The translations under genes and the position numbers were made by a program. Below are positions 18,705 to 27,304 of a stretch of 64,000 nucleotides of DNA, in pieces. Numbering within the stretch: position 1 is the stretch's first letter; every line of letters starts with the position of its first letter. This DNA is from Deltaproteobacteria bacterium HGW-Deltaproteobacteria-13 (GTDB taxonomy: Bacteria > Desulfobacterota > Syntrophia > Syntrophales > Smithellaceae). Under the pieces are notes generated by a model. That model was not told the origin of the DNA and ran no database searches. It saw only the letters and a list, made by a program, of their open reading frames with translations. Location: positions 1 to 64,000 of the forward strand of contig PHBJ01000015.1 of assembly GCA_002840555.1 (NCBI GenBank). Reading direction: 5' to 3'.

Positions 18705-19277
18705 ATGACCACGAACACGTTAAAGGAAAGATTGGGCGAAATCATTCTCGAGCGGTCTTTCAAATACAGCGAAGATCCACCCTTCACCCTCGCATCCGGA
18801 AAGAAAAGCAATTTTTATTTCAATTGCAAGCCGACCACGCTTGACCCCGAAGGCATGAATCTTATCGGAGCCATTATTTTCGACATGATCAAAGACACCG
18901 GAATTACCGCGGCCGGAGGACTTACTCTGGGGGCAGATCCGATAGCCAACGCGCTGGCGGTCATATCCTACCAGAAAGGGAAACCGATAAAGTCTTTCAT
19001 TGTTCGAAAAGACATTAAAGATCACGGCACGAAAAGCGCCATTGAAGGCAATGTCAGGGCCGGGGAAAAGGTTGCTATTATTGACGATGTTATTACAACC
19101 GGCGGCTCCACGATTACCGCTATCGAGCAGGCGCGCAAAGCGGGGCTCAGCGTCGAAATGGTTATCACGCTTATTGACCGAGAAGAAGGGGGCAGAGAAA
19201 ACATCCTTCAGCACATTGATAATATAAAAAGCATTCTGACCCGGACCGAGGTCATGGAGATGCGGGCAAGAAAATAA
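18705..19277 (+). CDS. pyrE: orotate phosphoribosyltransferase
   Basis: The 190-residue enzyme transfers a phosphoribosyl group from PRPP to orotate in pyrimidine synthesis. The PRPP-binding motif VAIIDDVITTGGSTITA is intact. FTLASGKKSNFYFNCK is the conserved N-terminal substrate region, and FIVRKDIKDHG holds the flexible-loop lysines. GGAGGAG lies 6 nt before ATG 18705. A TTG at 18690 would place the start inside the upstream region and is rejected. Confidence 0.95.
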   Translation: MTTNTLKERLGEIILERSFKYSEDPPFTLASGKKSNFYFNCKPTTLDPEGMNLIGAIIFDMIKDTGITAAGGLTLGADPIANALAVISYQKGKPIKSFIVRKDIKDHGTKSAIEGNVRAGEKVAIIDDVITTGGSTITAIEQARKAGLSVEMVITLIDREEGGRENILQHIDNIKSILTRTEVMEMRARK

Positions 19278-19369
19278 GCACTCCACCGAGAGACAAAGAC
19301 TGCAAAAGACTTTTTACAAACATGACGGATGGAAATTACTTTGCAGCCCGGCGGCAGCTTCCAAACAAA

Positions 19370-19398
19370 TTGACAGATTATTCGTATTATCCTATGTT
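19370..19398 (+). promoter_or_regulatory. promoter of the 19452 lipoprotein gene
   Basis: TTGACA (19370-19375), a 17-nt spacer and TATGTT (19393-19398) lie about 55 nt before the lipoprotein ATG. This is a strong sigma-70-type match, so the lipoprotein gene is likely its own transcription unit. Confidence 0.65.
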
Positions 19399-19451
19399 GC
19401 TGAATAATTATTAAATCTTTCATCATGTCAATCGATGCATGAGGTAAAAAT

Positions 19452-19850
19452 ATGACCAAAAAAACAGTGCCTTTTTTGTTTCTAATTTTTCTGCTTCTGG
19501 CGGGGTGCAATGCGGCTATAAACATGAATGGCAAAATTGCCAGCATTAATTCCGGAAAATTCCTTTACCAGGATGGAAATCTTGTCAGCAACTATCAGGC
19601 AAATATTGATCGGGTCTGGAATGCCTGTGAAAAATCAGTTGCTGACTTAAAAGCGACGGATGTTCAGAAAGAACGGAAAATTTCCACGGGGATGATTAAA
19701 GCTGTTATTGAAGATGAAAAAGTCATCATCAAAGTTGAATACATAGACAGGGACTTAACCTCCGTTTCCGTGTTCGTCGGAACGGTAGGCAACAATATGG
19801 CCTCCCGCCTGATCCATGACAAGATTATCGGCTATTTAGCAAAAAATTAA
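19452..19850 (+). CDS. small lipoprotein, DUF3568-like
   Basis: The 132-residue protein has a lipoprotein signal (MTKKTVPFLFLIFLLLAGC, lipobox LAGC with the lipidated Cys at 19). The mature part resembles the DUF3568 type: an envelope protein with 'F..G.L......ID.VW.AC..A...L' followed by strands ending in the conserved VSVFVGTVGN and a C-terminal helix. No function is known for this family. It has its own promoter and no obvious partner gene. Confidence 0.7.
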   Translation: MTKKTVPFLFLIFLLLAGCNAAINMNGKIASINSGKFLYQDGNLVSNYQANIDRVWNACEKSVADLKATDVQKERKISTGMIKAVIEDEKVIIKVEYIDRDLTSVSVFVGTVGNNMASRLIHDKIIGYLAKN

Positions 19851-20000
19851 CATCCGTTCATCATGGAAAAATCTGACATGCACGCACCTTATTTACTTAT
19901 CGCTGGCCCTGCTTCAGCCAAAGTGCTTATATGTGTCATTGCTAATACTGCAAATGACGCAAAAATTATATCCTAATTTAATGAAGAATGATTTTCTAGT

Positions 20001-20030
20001 GATTACAGGTTGTAACCTAGCATAAAATTA
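20001..20030 (+). repeat. dispersed 30-nt repeat, copy 1
   Basis: GATTACAGGTTGTAACCTAG followed by CATAAAATTA. Two further copies lie at 52638-52667 and 53094-53123 in the same orientation, always in non-coding DNA. The centre AGGTT-GT-AACCT is an inverted repeat. Confidence 0.75.
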
Positions 20031-20143
20031 AAAATTTATGAAATAAGACCTTTCATTACATCTTATGTCAAGAAAACTTAATCCTGTGACAATTAATAAT
20101 TACCGGCTGATAAAACCATTTTATACTATTCTAAAAGGAGATG

Positions 20144-20241
20144 GAGGCTGTTCAAAAATGCTTAGATGCAAGGCGCGCGAGTATCGCGGAGTGAGGCCTA
20201 CTTTTTCGTAGGTCGCAGCGACGCGCTCCCGGTCAACAGTC
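20144..20241 (+). repeat. GC-rich intergenic repeat, REP/MITE-like
   Basis: The element starts GAGGCTGTTCAAAAATG, contains GCAAGGCGCGCGAG and GGAGTGAGGC, then a small hairpin CCTAC-loop-GTAGG, then GTCGCAGCGACGCG. I recognise this style as an intergenic element common in deltaproteobacterial genomes, usually ending in a sequence complementary to its start. Here the right end is shortened. No second copy was seen in this window. Confidence 0.5.
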
Positions 20242-20245
20242 TTAT

Positions 20246-21439
20246 TTAATTTTTTTTGACCAGTAACAACCCTTTAAGATACCGCCCCTCCGGATGTCCT
20301 AACAAAGTGGGATGATCCGGCCCGGCTTCCAATCTTGTTAAAAGCTGTAAATCAGCGCCGGCATCCCGCGCCGCGGCAAGGACAATTTTATAAAAAAGAT
20401 CTTCCTCGATAAAATTAGAACAGGAAAAAGTAGCCAATATACCGCCTCTCGTAAGATGCTTGATCGCCTGTAAATTAATTTCCTTATAACCCCGTGTCGC
20501 TTTCGCCACATCTCTTTTTGTTTTGGCAAAAGCCGGAGGGTCGAGAATGATCATACTGAAAGTTTCCTGCATATTGCGCAAATAGGCAAAAACATCGGCT
20601 TCGATTACCGGATAATTTTCTACGGAAAACCAATTAAGATGTAAATTTTTTCTGGCGGCGATGCAGGCAGGCTTGGATATGTCCAGCGAAACAACCCGTT
20701 TTGCTCCGCCTTCGGCGCAATAAACGGAAAAAGCCCCTGTGTAAGAAAAGCAATTCAATACATTCGCGTCGCGGCTCAGGCTCCCGATCCTTTCTCTGTT
20801 GACGCGCTGGTCAAGAAAAAATCCCGTTTTTTGGCCGGCAATAACATCGACTTCAAATTTCAGACCGTTTTCCATTATTTCTACAGTGTCACTTTTGTTT
20901 TCCCCGAAGACAACACCCTTCTTATTTTCCAATCCTTCCAACTTGCGAGAACGGCTTTCGCTTTGTTCATAAATCCATACCGGCTTTAATTGGGAAATAA
21001 GAGCATTTAAAATATGATTTTTTTGTTTTTCCATACCGGCGGTGGCAATCGAAAAAACAAGAGCCGTATTATAGACATCGGCAATCAATCCCGGAAATCC
21101 GTCACCTTCGGCATTAATCAAACGATAGGCGTTTGTTTGTTCGCCAATAATATTCTGCCGCAATTTATACGCGGCCTGCAGACGGGACTGCCAGAAATAT
21201 TGAGAAATATTTTCTTCACATCTTCTGGTCAATACACGAAAAGCTATATCCGTTGAAGGATTGAAAAATCCTAACGCCAGAGGCCTGCCGGCCGAATCTT
21301 TGGCTAAAACAATGTCCCCCGCGCCGGGATCTCCTTTCATTGCGGCTATTGCACCGGAGAAGACCCAGGGATGTCCGCGCAGAAGAGCGGCTTCCCGTCC
21401 CTTTTTAAAAGTTATTTCCGGATATATCGTCGTTGACAT
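20246..21439 (-). CDS. class I SAM-dependent rRNA cytosine methyltransferase, RlmI-like
   Basis: The protein of about 397 residues has an N-terminal PUA domain starting KKGREAALLRGHPWVFSGAI, as in E. coli RlmI. It continues with the EEHB-type linker and a Rossmann methyltransferase domain (VLNCFSYTGAFSVYCAEGGA, motif I; ILDPPAFAK, motif IV). RlmI makes m5C in 23S rRNA, and a similar role is likely. The start is placed at 21439 (MSTTIYPEI) because the family begins there; an in-frame upstream extension to 21613 has no family similarity. No strong ribosome binding site is seen. It follows the catabolic cluster on the same strand but is functionally unrelated. Confidence 0.88.
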   Translation of the reverse strand: MSTTIYPEITFKKGREAALLRGHPWVFSGAIAAMKGDPGAGDIVLAKDSAGRPLALGFFNPSTDIAFRVLTRRCEENISQYFWQSRLQAAYKLRQNIIGEQTNAYRLINAEGDGFPGLIADVYNTALVFSIATAGMEKQKNHILNALISQLKPVWIYEQSESRSRKLEGLENKKGVVFGENKSDTVEIMENGLKFEVDVIAGQKTGFFLDQRVNRERIGSLSRDANVLNCFSYTGAFSVYCAEGGAKRVVSLDISKPACIAARKNLHLNWFSVENYPVIEADVFAYLRNMQETFSMIILDPPAFAKTKRDVAKATRGYKEINLQAIKHLTRGGILATFSCSNFIEEDLFYKIVLAAARDAGADLQLLTRLEAGPDHPTLLGHPEGRYLKGLLLVKKN

Positions 21440-21638
21440 GATGGTTTTAAATATATTTTCCAGCTGGAAATTGCAAGACACATTATACAATGCCATTTCT
21501 GAAGGACGTTTTCGCCATGCCGGTAAAAACTTACGGCAAGGCAAGGTTCCTTTTATTATGCGCGTCCTCTGGGGTTGCACACCCGGATTTATATTTGTTG
21601 AGAAAACCGGCAAACCCGGCGAATCGGGGGCCCTTCAA

Positions 21639-22442
21639 TTAAATCTTCATACCCGGCATGTTGAGTGATGCCGTATTGCCGCCGTCCACCGGCAAAGCCT
21701 GTCCCGTGATAAAGCTTGCATCATCGCTGGCCAGAAAGCATATAGCCAGGGCAACTTCTTCAGGACGGCCATAGCGTCTCAATTCGCAGCGGTTGCCTAG
21801 CTTATCCATCTTTCCTTTTTCACGGGCCAGATCAAAAAAAGGACGGGTCATTCCCGTTTCGATCAATCCCGGGCATACGGCGTTGACCCGGATATTATAA
21901 CCACCCAGATCGCAGGCCGCCGTCTTTGTAAAATTAATCACCGCGGCCTTACTGGAGCTGTAGGCGTTTAATCCCGCGCCGGCTCGTATTCCGGCAACGG
22001 AAGCCGTGTTAACGATGGCGCCGGATTTTTGCTCCCGCATATACTTTGCCGCATGTTTAACGCCGTAGACGGCACCGAGAACATTCACCGCGTAAACCTT
22101 CTGCCAATCGTCGCCATTCTCCTGATCAAGTCCCAGAAACTGCCCGGTAATGCCGGCATTATTGCAAAGGATATCAATCCTGCCGTATGTTTTTACCGCA
22201 AGGTTGATCAGTTCTTCCACATCGTTTTCCAGGGAAACATCCGCCTGTTTGCCGACTACAGATCCCCCTTCATCCTTCACCAGCGTTATGGTTTCTTCCA
22301 GACCTTTTTCATTGATATCGGCGATAACCAGTTTCGCGCCTTCACGGGCAAAAAGCACGGCTGTCGCCCGGCCTATCCCGTCTGCAGCTCCGGTTATTAC
22401 GGCAACTTTACTTTCCAAACGTCCATCTCTGTTTTTTTTCAT
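21639..22442 (-). CDS. SDR-family NAD(P)-dependent oxidoreductase
   Basis: This 267-residue classical short-chain dehydrogenase has the cofactor motif TGAADGIG (residues 17-24), NNAG, the catalytic Ser in NTASVAG and the YSSSK active-site motif. The C-terminal SFITGQALPVDGG is typical of the FabG-like branch. The substrate is probably a hydroxyacyl or alcohol intermediate, given the neighbouring acyl-CoA synthetase and dehydratase-like genes (inference). It is the last gene of the minus-strand cluster that starts at 27040. A second SDR gene survives only as a remnant just upstream. Confidence 0.9.
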   Translation of the reverse strand: MKKNRDGRLESKVAVITGAADGIGRATAVLFAREGAKLVIADINEKGLEETITLVKDEGGSVVGKQADVSLENDVEELINLAVKTYGRIDILCNNAGITGQFLGLDQENGDDWQKVYAVNVLGAVYGVKHAAKYMREQKSGAIVNTASVAGIRAGAGLNAYSSSKAAVINFTKTAACDLGGYNIRVNAVCPGLIETGMTRPFFDLAREKGKMDKLGNRCELRRYGRPEEVALAICFLASDDASFITGQALPVDGGNTASLNMPGMKI

Positions 22443-22486
22443 GACTCGGTAATCTCCTGTCTTTAATTTCTATGCACTATTTTTTC

Positions 22487-22546
22487 TTAAGCGGGAAGGC
22501 CGCCATCTATCGCGAAGATTGCTCCGTTGGTAAAGGATGCGGCGTC
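22487..22546 (-). pseudogene. C-terminal remnant of a second SDR gene
   Basis: Directly after the amidohydrolase stop codon, and in the same frame, 19 codons read DAASFTNGAIFAIDGGLPA and then stop. This is the usual C-terminal end of a classical SDR (compare ASFITGQALPVDGG in the next gene). Nothing else of that gene remains, so a deletion joined the amidohydrolase gene to the tail of a lost SDR gene. Confidence 0.75.
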
Positions 22547-23419
22547 CTAATCCAAACCGGCGGCATCCGCAAAACTTCCTCCCAGAAGCTTTTCTCTGAT
22601 CTTCAAATCAACAAACAGGCCTTCGATCCTGCGCTTGATAAAGCCGTAGTCGTATTGATGATCAGGTCCGTGAAAACCGAAGGGTCCGTCCGTGCCGAAG
22701 AAAAGTCTGTCCGCGCCGAAATATTCAACAGCCTTCCGGGTCATCTTCTCACTGGTATATGTCGTCTGGGAAAGATCAAGGTAAATATTTTTTTGAGATT
22801 TGATTTTCGCCCATGTTTCCGCATAATATGGGAAACCGGCATGAGCGAGGATGAGTTTAAGGTCCGGTACTTTTTTCAGCAGGGCTTCAAAATTGCCTTC
22901 TTCGCCGAATCCGGCATGAATCAGAAGAGGCTTACCGGTCGCGGCCAGCCTCTCGGCCACGGGAGCAAGTTCCACCGGTGTGAAGTGATGCCAGAACGGA
23001 TGCGCCTTGACGCCGATAAAGCCTTTTGCATCTTTATATTTTTCAAACTCCGCTACCTGGTTTTTCTTGCCTCTGGGGTTTACAAATATCCAACCGAGGA
23101 ACTTATCCGGATATTTTTTTACGGCATTGAATACCTTTTCGTTATCCGGGTCCGTTTCAATGGGATACGGCTTCCCCATGATCTTGAGTTCGCCCTGATC
23201 AGTGTATTTCGTTATAAATGCCTTACCCAGGCCTCTCGAGAGGGAATGCTCCAGAAGATTCTGAAGTACAGTGACAAGAAACCGGGGCGGCTCTTCGAAA
23301 GGCCCGATAATGCTGCCCATGAGTGCTATTTTGTCAACACCGGATTTCTGCATCTCGCTGATCAGACGGTCAACCGGATAAACCCTCTCTTCCAGATGAT
23401 AATGACAATCAATGATCAT
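22547..23419 (-). CDS. amidohydrolase-family protein (Amidohydro_2-like)
   Basis: This 290-residue TIM-barrel metal hydrolase or decarboxylase opens with the metal motif DCHYH. It has GVKAHPFWHHF, LLIHAG and LAHAGFPYY carrying later histidines, and FGTDGPFG near the C terminus with the metal-binding Asp. These match the PF04909-type family, which includes ACMSD-like and resorcylate decarboxylases. The substrate cannot be told from sequence. It lies between the acyl-CoA synthetase and SDR genes and is probably cotranscribed with them. Its C terminus (GGSFADAAGLD) abuts an SDR remnant, so the last few residues may have been altered by that deletion. Confidence 0.82.
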   Translation of the reverse strand: MIIDCHYHLEERVYPVDRLISEMQKSGVDKIALMGSIIGPFEEPPRFLVTVLQNLLEHSLSRGLGKAFITKYTDQGELKIMGKPYPIETDPDNEKVFNAVKKYPDKFLGWIFVNPRGKKNQVAEFEKYKDAKGFIGVKAHPFWHHFTPVELAPVAERLAATGKPLLIHAGFGEEGNFEALLKKVPDLKLILAHAGFPYYAETWAKIKSQKNIYLDLSQTTYTSEKMTRKAVEYFGADRLFFGTDGPFGFHGPDHQYDYGFIKRRIEGLFVDLKIREKLLGGSFADAAGLD

Positions 23420-23460
23420 ATTCTTCCCTCCCTATATACAATCGAGAACGGTGCTGTTTT

Positions 23461-25476
23461 TTATTTATTGTACATTTCCTCAATTTCTTTTTGATATTTT
23501 TCATTTACCACACGGCGTTTGATTTTCATAGTCGGCGTGAGTTCGCCGGAGGCAACATCAAAGGCGCGATCCAGAATAGTAAAATATTTTATCTGCTCAT
23601 ACCGTGCCAGCGCGGCGTTGACATGATCGACTTCCTTCGTAATGAGCGCCTTGATTTCAGGATGCCCGACCATTTCCTCCTGAGAGGAGCAGGGAATGCC
23701 CTTGTCTTTGGCAAAGCGCTTCAGGCTTTCAAAATCGGGAATAATAAAAGCGGTCAGATATTTGCGTCCGTCGCCGATCAGACAGGCCTGATCGATGCAG
23801 GGTCTTTCTATCAAAGCGATTTCTATCGGATGCGGCGCGACGTTCTTGCCGCCCGAAGTCACGAAGAGTTCCTTTTTGCGATCTGTTATTTGCAGGAAGC
23901 CTTCCGCATCAGCCGCACCGATATCGCCGGTCATGAAAAATCCATCCGGCGTGAAAGCCTCGGCGGTATCTTTTTCGCGCTTCCAATATCCTTTGAATAC
24001 CTGCGGGCCTTTAATCAGTATTTCGCCGTCTTCGGCAATGCGCATTTCCGTATCAGGAACAGCCCGCCCGACAAAACCCGGTTTGACCCTCAATTTGTAA
24101 ACAAGGGTATTATAGCAAAGAGAAAGGAGCAGTGACATAATCGGATTGGCATAGGGCGACTTGCCCTGTGATTGCCTGACCACCATTAAATGAAGTGTCA
24201 AGGCCATGATTTTATCATAGAGGACTTTGAAAAAACCCGTGGGAGGTTTCTCCATCATTATTTCCGGAGCGTTCAAGTTGTTAATGGCGGTCGTCTCCGT
24301 CAGTCCGTACCCTTCGATCAACTGGATGCCCAGTGCGCGGTAGAAAACGCATATATCTTTGGAAAGTTTTCCTCCGCCCGAACAGGCCATGACCAGATGG
24401 TCCATGCACATTTGTTTTTTCAGACGGTCGAAAACAAGACTGTTGGCCAGGCCGAAAAGCATGAGTTGATGAGGCGGCATGCGTTTGCCCGTTGCCATGC
24501 ACTCCACGTAAATTTTGCCCTTGCTCATCGCCCAGTTATATATGGACTGATAAGGTTTCTTTGTTCTGGAGAGCGTGGATTGCACTATTTCATAAGTCTT
24601 TTCATAGAGCCTTGGAATGCTGTTGATGATATGAGGCCGGACGTCGCGCAGGTCACGGGCGATGGTATTATAACTCTCGGCAAAAACGAGTTCGCCGCCC
24701 ATCTTTAAGCCTGCGGTGTGATAATCGCCCATCCTCCCGTAGACATGGCAAAGCGGCAGATGAACCAGGGCCTTGAGATGCAGATCTTTCTTGGCGGTCA
24801 GTGCCATTATTTCGGAGGCGGAACACTGATGCATGGAGTTACTCCAGTTGGACTGGGTAAGAATCACGCCTTTCTGCTTGCCGGTTGTACCGGATGTGTA
24901 AATAATCGAAGCGACATCTTCCGGAACAACACTCTTTACGCCCTTCTCGATTACATCCGGGCTTATTTTTGGATCGCCCAGCGCGAAAACTTCCGGGAAT
25001 GTGTATACCCCTTCGGGCTTCTTATCGTTTCCATCCCACGGGCTCATCATAATTACAGGAATTTTATTTTTGCCCGCTGATACCTTGAGCACAAACCGGG
25101 CCTTCTCCGGCGTGGAAACAATTGCCAAACACGATTCGCTGTCCTCCAGCATGTAATCCAGTTCTTCTTCCGAAACAGTGGGATAAAGAGGGACACCGAT
25201 GGCGCGACAGGCCTGAACAGCCTGATCGGCAATGATCCAGCGCGGACGGCTCTCGGAATAAATGACAACCTTGTCGCCTTTTTTTATCCCGATCGCTGTC
25301 AGCCCTCTGGCCAGAGCAATGGCCTCGTCACGTGTCTGCTTCCAGGTGCGTGAACTGAAGTTTTGGCTCTGTCGCCCCTCGGCATCGAACCTGCCTGTTA
25401 AGAATACAAAATCATCTCCGTAACGTTCGGCCTGATTGTGGAACAAGCCACACATGGTATCATTTCTATAACCCAT
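23461..25476 (-). CDS. long-chain acyl-CoA synthetase (AMP-forming)
   Basis: This 671-residue member of the ANL superfamily contains IIYTSGTTGKQKGV (AMP-binding P-loop, about residues 191-204), the GYGLTETTA motif, GYWKREKDTAEAFTPDGFFMTGD and the C-terminal GKNVAPHPIE hinge region. The overall plan is that of long-chain FadD15/FAA1-like enzymes, which adenylate a carboxylic acid and then form the CoA thioester. An internal hydrophobic segment in the family-typical position may give membrane association. It lies 70 nt after the dehydratase-like gene and 41 nt before the amidohydrolase gene, suggesting it activates the acid that the cluster degrades. Confidence 0.93.
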   Translation of the reverse strand: MGYRNDTMCGLFHNQAERYGDDFVFLTGRFDAEGRQSQNFSSRTWKQTRDEAIALARGLTAIGIKKGDKVVIYSESRPRWIIADQAVQACRAIGVPLYPTVSEEELDYMLEDSESCLAIVSTPEKARFVLKVSAGKNKIPVIMMSPWDGNDKKPEGVYTFPEVFALGDPKISPDVIEKGVKSVVPEDVASIIYTSGTTGKQKGVILTQSNWSNSMHQCSASEIMALTAKKDLHLKALVHLPLCHVYGRMGDYHTAGLKMGGELVFAESYNTIARDLRDVRPHIINSIPRLYEKTYEIVQSTLSRTKKPYQSIYNWAMSKGKIYVECMATGKRMPPHQLMLFGLANSLVFDRLKKQMCMDHLVMACSGGGKLSKDICVFYRALGIQLIEGYGLTETTAINNLNAPEIMMEKPPTGFFKVLYDKIMALTLHLMVVRQSQGKSPYANPIMSLLLSLCYNTLVYKLRVKPGFVGRAVPDTEMRIAEDGEILIKGPQVFKGYWKREKDTAEAFTPDGFFMTGDIGAADAEGFLQITDRKKELFVTSGGKNVAPHPIEIALIERPCIDQACLIGDGRKYLTAFIIPDFESLKRFAKDKGIPCSSQEEMVGHPEIKALITKEVDHVNAALARYEQIKYFTILDRAFDVASGELTPTMKIKRRVVNEKYQKEIEEMYNK

Positions 25477-25546
25477 CGCGTCCCCTCCTTAAGTGATATT
25501 AGTATTTCAATGGCGTTCGTTGCTAAAATCCTGTTTATGCGAAATC

Positions 25547-27040
25547 TTATATTTTCGTAATGCGGCTATAGTCAAGTTTTTCTATACCCGCGGCGGCATT
25601 AATCAAGTGTTCCCGTAATTTTGTATCGTACTGCATGGTGATGGCAATCTGCTCCATGATGGGTGATCCGCCACCATGATAAGAGCCGTAACACATGAAG
25701 CCGGTGTTGGAAGAACAGGTGACTTCCGCGAACAACAGCCAGAATTTTATCTGATCGGCTATCGGAATTTTAGGATTGCGCTTCAGATATTTTTCCAGAA
25801 GCGTTTTCAGTTCGGGATTGGCCAAATCTGCTTCGTAGGGGAATGTTGAAGGCAGACCGCCTGCTATGTTGCAGAGCATTTCCTGTTCATCGAATACAGC
25901 CTCACCGGTAAGACATCTGCCCACGTTGGCATAGATGGAATGCGGAATATAACTTCCCGGACCATAAGGCATCTGGCCTATGCCCGGCACATATATTTCG
26001 GGTTTGCTCTTTGCCGAGGCGGTAAATCCGGCCGCATAGCCCAGTTCGGTAATCATAATAATTTTTGATAATATTTCCCTGACATGATGAGCCTTGGATA
26101 TACCATTCATTTTTGCCGCCATCGATGCAAGCCCCAGCAACATGTCGCCAATGGCCGGTTTACAGCCGGAGTAACTGTGGCGATGGAACAGGGCAAAAAG
26201 CATCGCCAGAGCGCCGCCGTGCAGATACTCACCGCAGAGAAACACTCTTTCCCAGGGAACAAAAACGTCATCGAAAATAACATAGGCATCGGTATATCCG
26301 ATTTCAGGATTTCCCGTTTTGAAGTGGGTTCTTTTGCGCACTTTATGAATATGCACAACCTGTTTTACTCCGTCGTAATCCGCCGGTACCGCAAATGATA
26401 CGGCGTACTGCTGTTCATCCGGTCCCATAATTCTGGTAGGAACGACGATAATCTCATCAGCAATAGACGCCTGGGAAATATGCAGTTTGCAGCCCCTGAC
26501 GACGATACCATCACTTTTTTTCTCCACCATTCTTAAATACATATCGGGATCGGTCTGCTCGGCAGGCCTTTTAAGACGCTCCCCTTTTACATCGGTTTGA
26601 GCGCAGCAGCCGACCAGATCGTTGCGCTGGTAATTTTCCAGCCATTTTAAGAAGTTTTTGTGATAGGAAGTGCTCCCGTTGTTTTGCTTGTCCGCCTCAA
26701 AACTTGCCGCGTTAACGGCGTTGATCGCATCCGCACCCATGCAGCGCTGAATGCACATTCTGCCGGTCCGGCACAGGGCGCGTGTCATATCCTGTTTGTT
26801 ATGCAGATCCTGCGCGTTTTGATGAATATGACAGAAGCGATTGATGGTTTCTCCTGTAAGATGTGATTTAGCGGTGCACAGATCCCTGAATTCGGGAATA
26901 TGCGGAGCATCGAAAGTAAACCCCATAACATTCAAGGCGGGAAGCTGCTCTTCGTCATCCCGGTCAATTTTGTTGCCGTTAAAATATAAATTGCGACGCA
27001 TCTTTTTGAGTCCATCAACATACTGCTCTTTTGTTCTCAT
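25547..27040 (-). CDS. 4-hydroxybutyryl-CoA dehydratase / vinylacetyl-CoA isomerase-like protein
   Basis: The 497-residue protein belongs to the 4-hydroxyphenylacetate 3-hydroxylase / 4-hydroxybutyryl-CoA dehydratase fold. All four 4Fe-4S ligands known from clostridial AbfD have equivalents: C96 and C100 in RMCIQRCMGAD, and H286 and C293 in FHRHSYSGCK with the same 7-residue spacing. True flavin hydroxylases lack them. The conserved DPDMYLRMVEK...GIVVRG block also matches AbfD. This supports an oxygen-sensitive FAD/Fe-S radical dehydratase rather than a monooxygenase. The actual substrate may differ from 4-hydroxybutyryl-CoA. It is the first gene of the minus-strand cluster, divergent from a TetR-type regulator. 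Confidence 0.85.
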   Translation of the reverse strand: MRTKEQYVDGLKKMRRNLYFNGNKIDRDDEEQLPALNVMGFTFDAPHIPEFRDLCTAKSHLTGETINRFCHIHQNAQDLHNKQDMTRALCRTGRMCIQRCMGADAINAVNAASFEADKQNNGSTSYHKNFLKWLENYQRNDLVGCCAQTDVKGERLKRPAEQTDPDMYLRMVEKKSDGIVVRGCKLHISQASIADEIIVVPTRIMGPDEQQYAVSFAVPADYDGVKQVVHIHKVRKRTHFKTGNPEIGYTDAYVIFDDVFVPWERVFLCGEYLHGGALAMLFALFHRHSYSGCKPAIGDMLLGLASMAAKMNGISKAHHVREILSKIIMITELGYAAGFTASAKSKPEIYVPGIGQMPYGPGSYIPHSIYANVGRCLTGEAVFDEQEMLCNIAGGLPSTFPYEADLANPELKTLLEKYLKRNPKIPIADQIKFWLLFAEVTCSSNTGFMCYGSYHGGGSPIMEQIAITMQYDTKLREHLINAAAGIEKLDYSRITKI

Positions 27041-27304
27041 TTTCTTCTCCTTTCAATCATATGTCAAATTACAACGATTATTAATGACGATAATTATAAT
27101 TGCATAAATATTAATTAACATTAAATAAAAGTCAAGTTTTTTTTATTGACAGTAATTTATATATGGATATAAGACAACTTACATGAAGATATATTGACAA
27201 ATATATGGTATTGAACAGGCGAGCTTTTCGCGTCGTTTCAGATGAATATGCTTGCCTTTTGACATCTCCTGATTTAAAACAAATCAAACCGCTAAGGAGG
27301 CTCT
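27041..27304. promoter_or_regulatory. divergent promoter region of the dehydratase cluster and tetR
   Basis: This AT-rich 264-nt region holds TTGACA (27146-27151), 16 nt, TATAAG (27168-27173) reading toward the TetR gene. A related second element, TTGACAAATATATGG, begins at 27194. The two share ATTGACA and ATATATGG and lie 48 nt apart, so they are candidate operator or promoter repeats for the TetR protein. No exact operator was resolved. Confidence 0.45.

Larger units (their letters stand above)
19851..20245. other. gap holding two dispersed repeats
   Basis: This 395-nt region between the lipoprotein gene and the convergent methyltransferase gene has no credible ORF. It contains one member of the 30-nt GATTACAGGTTG family (20001-20030) and a GC-rich intergenic repeat (20144-20241). 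Confidence 0.6.

Noticed and set aside
22472-23494. 340-codon plus-strand ORF over the amidohydrolase gene
   Set aside because: It is the antisense shadow of the amidohydrolase frame, with no domain or ribosome binding site.
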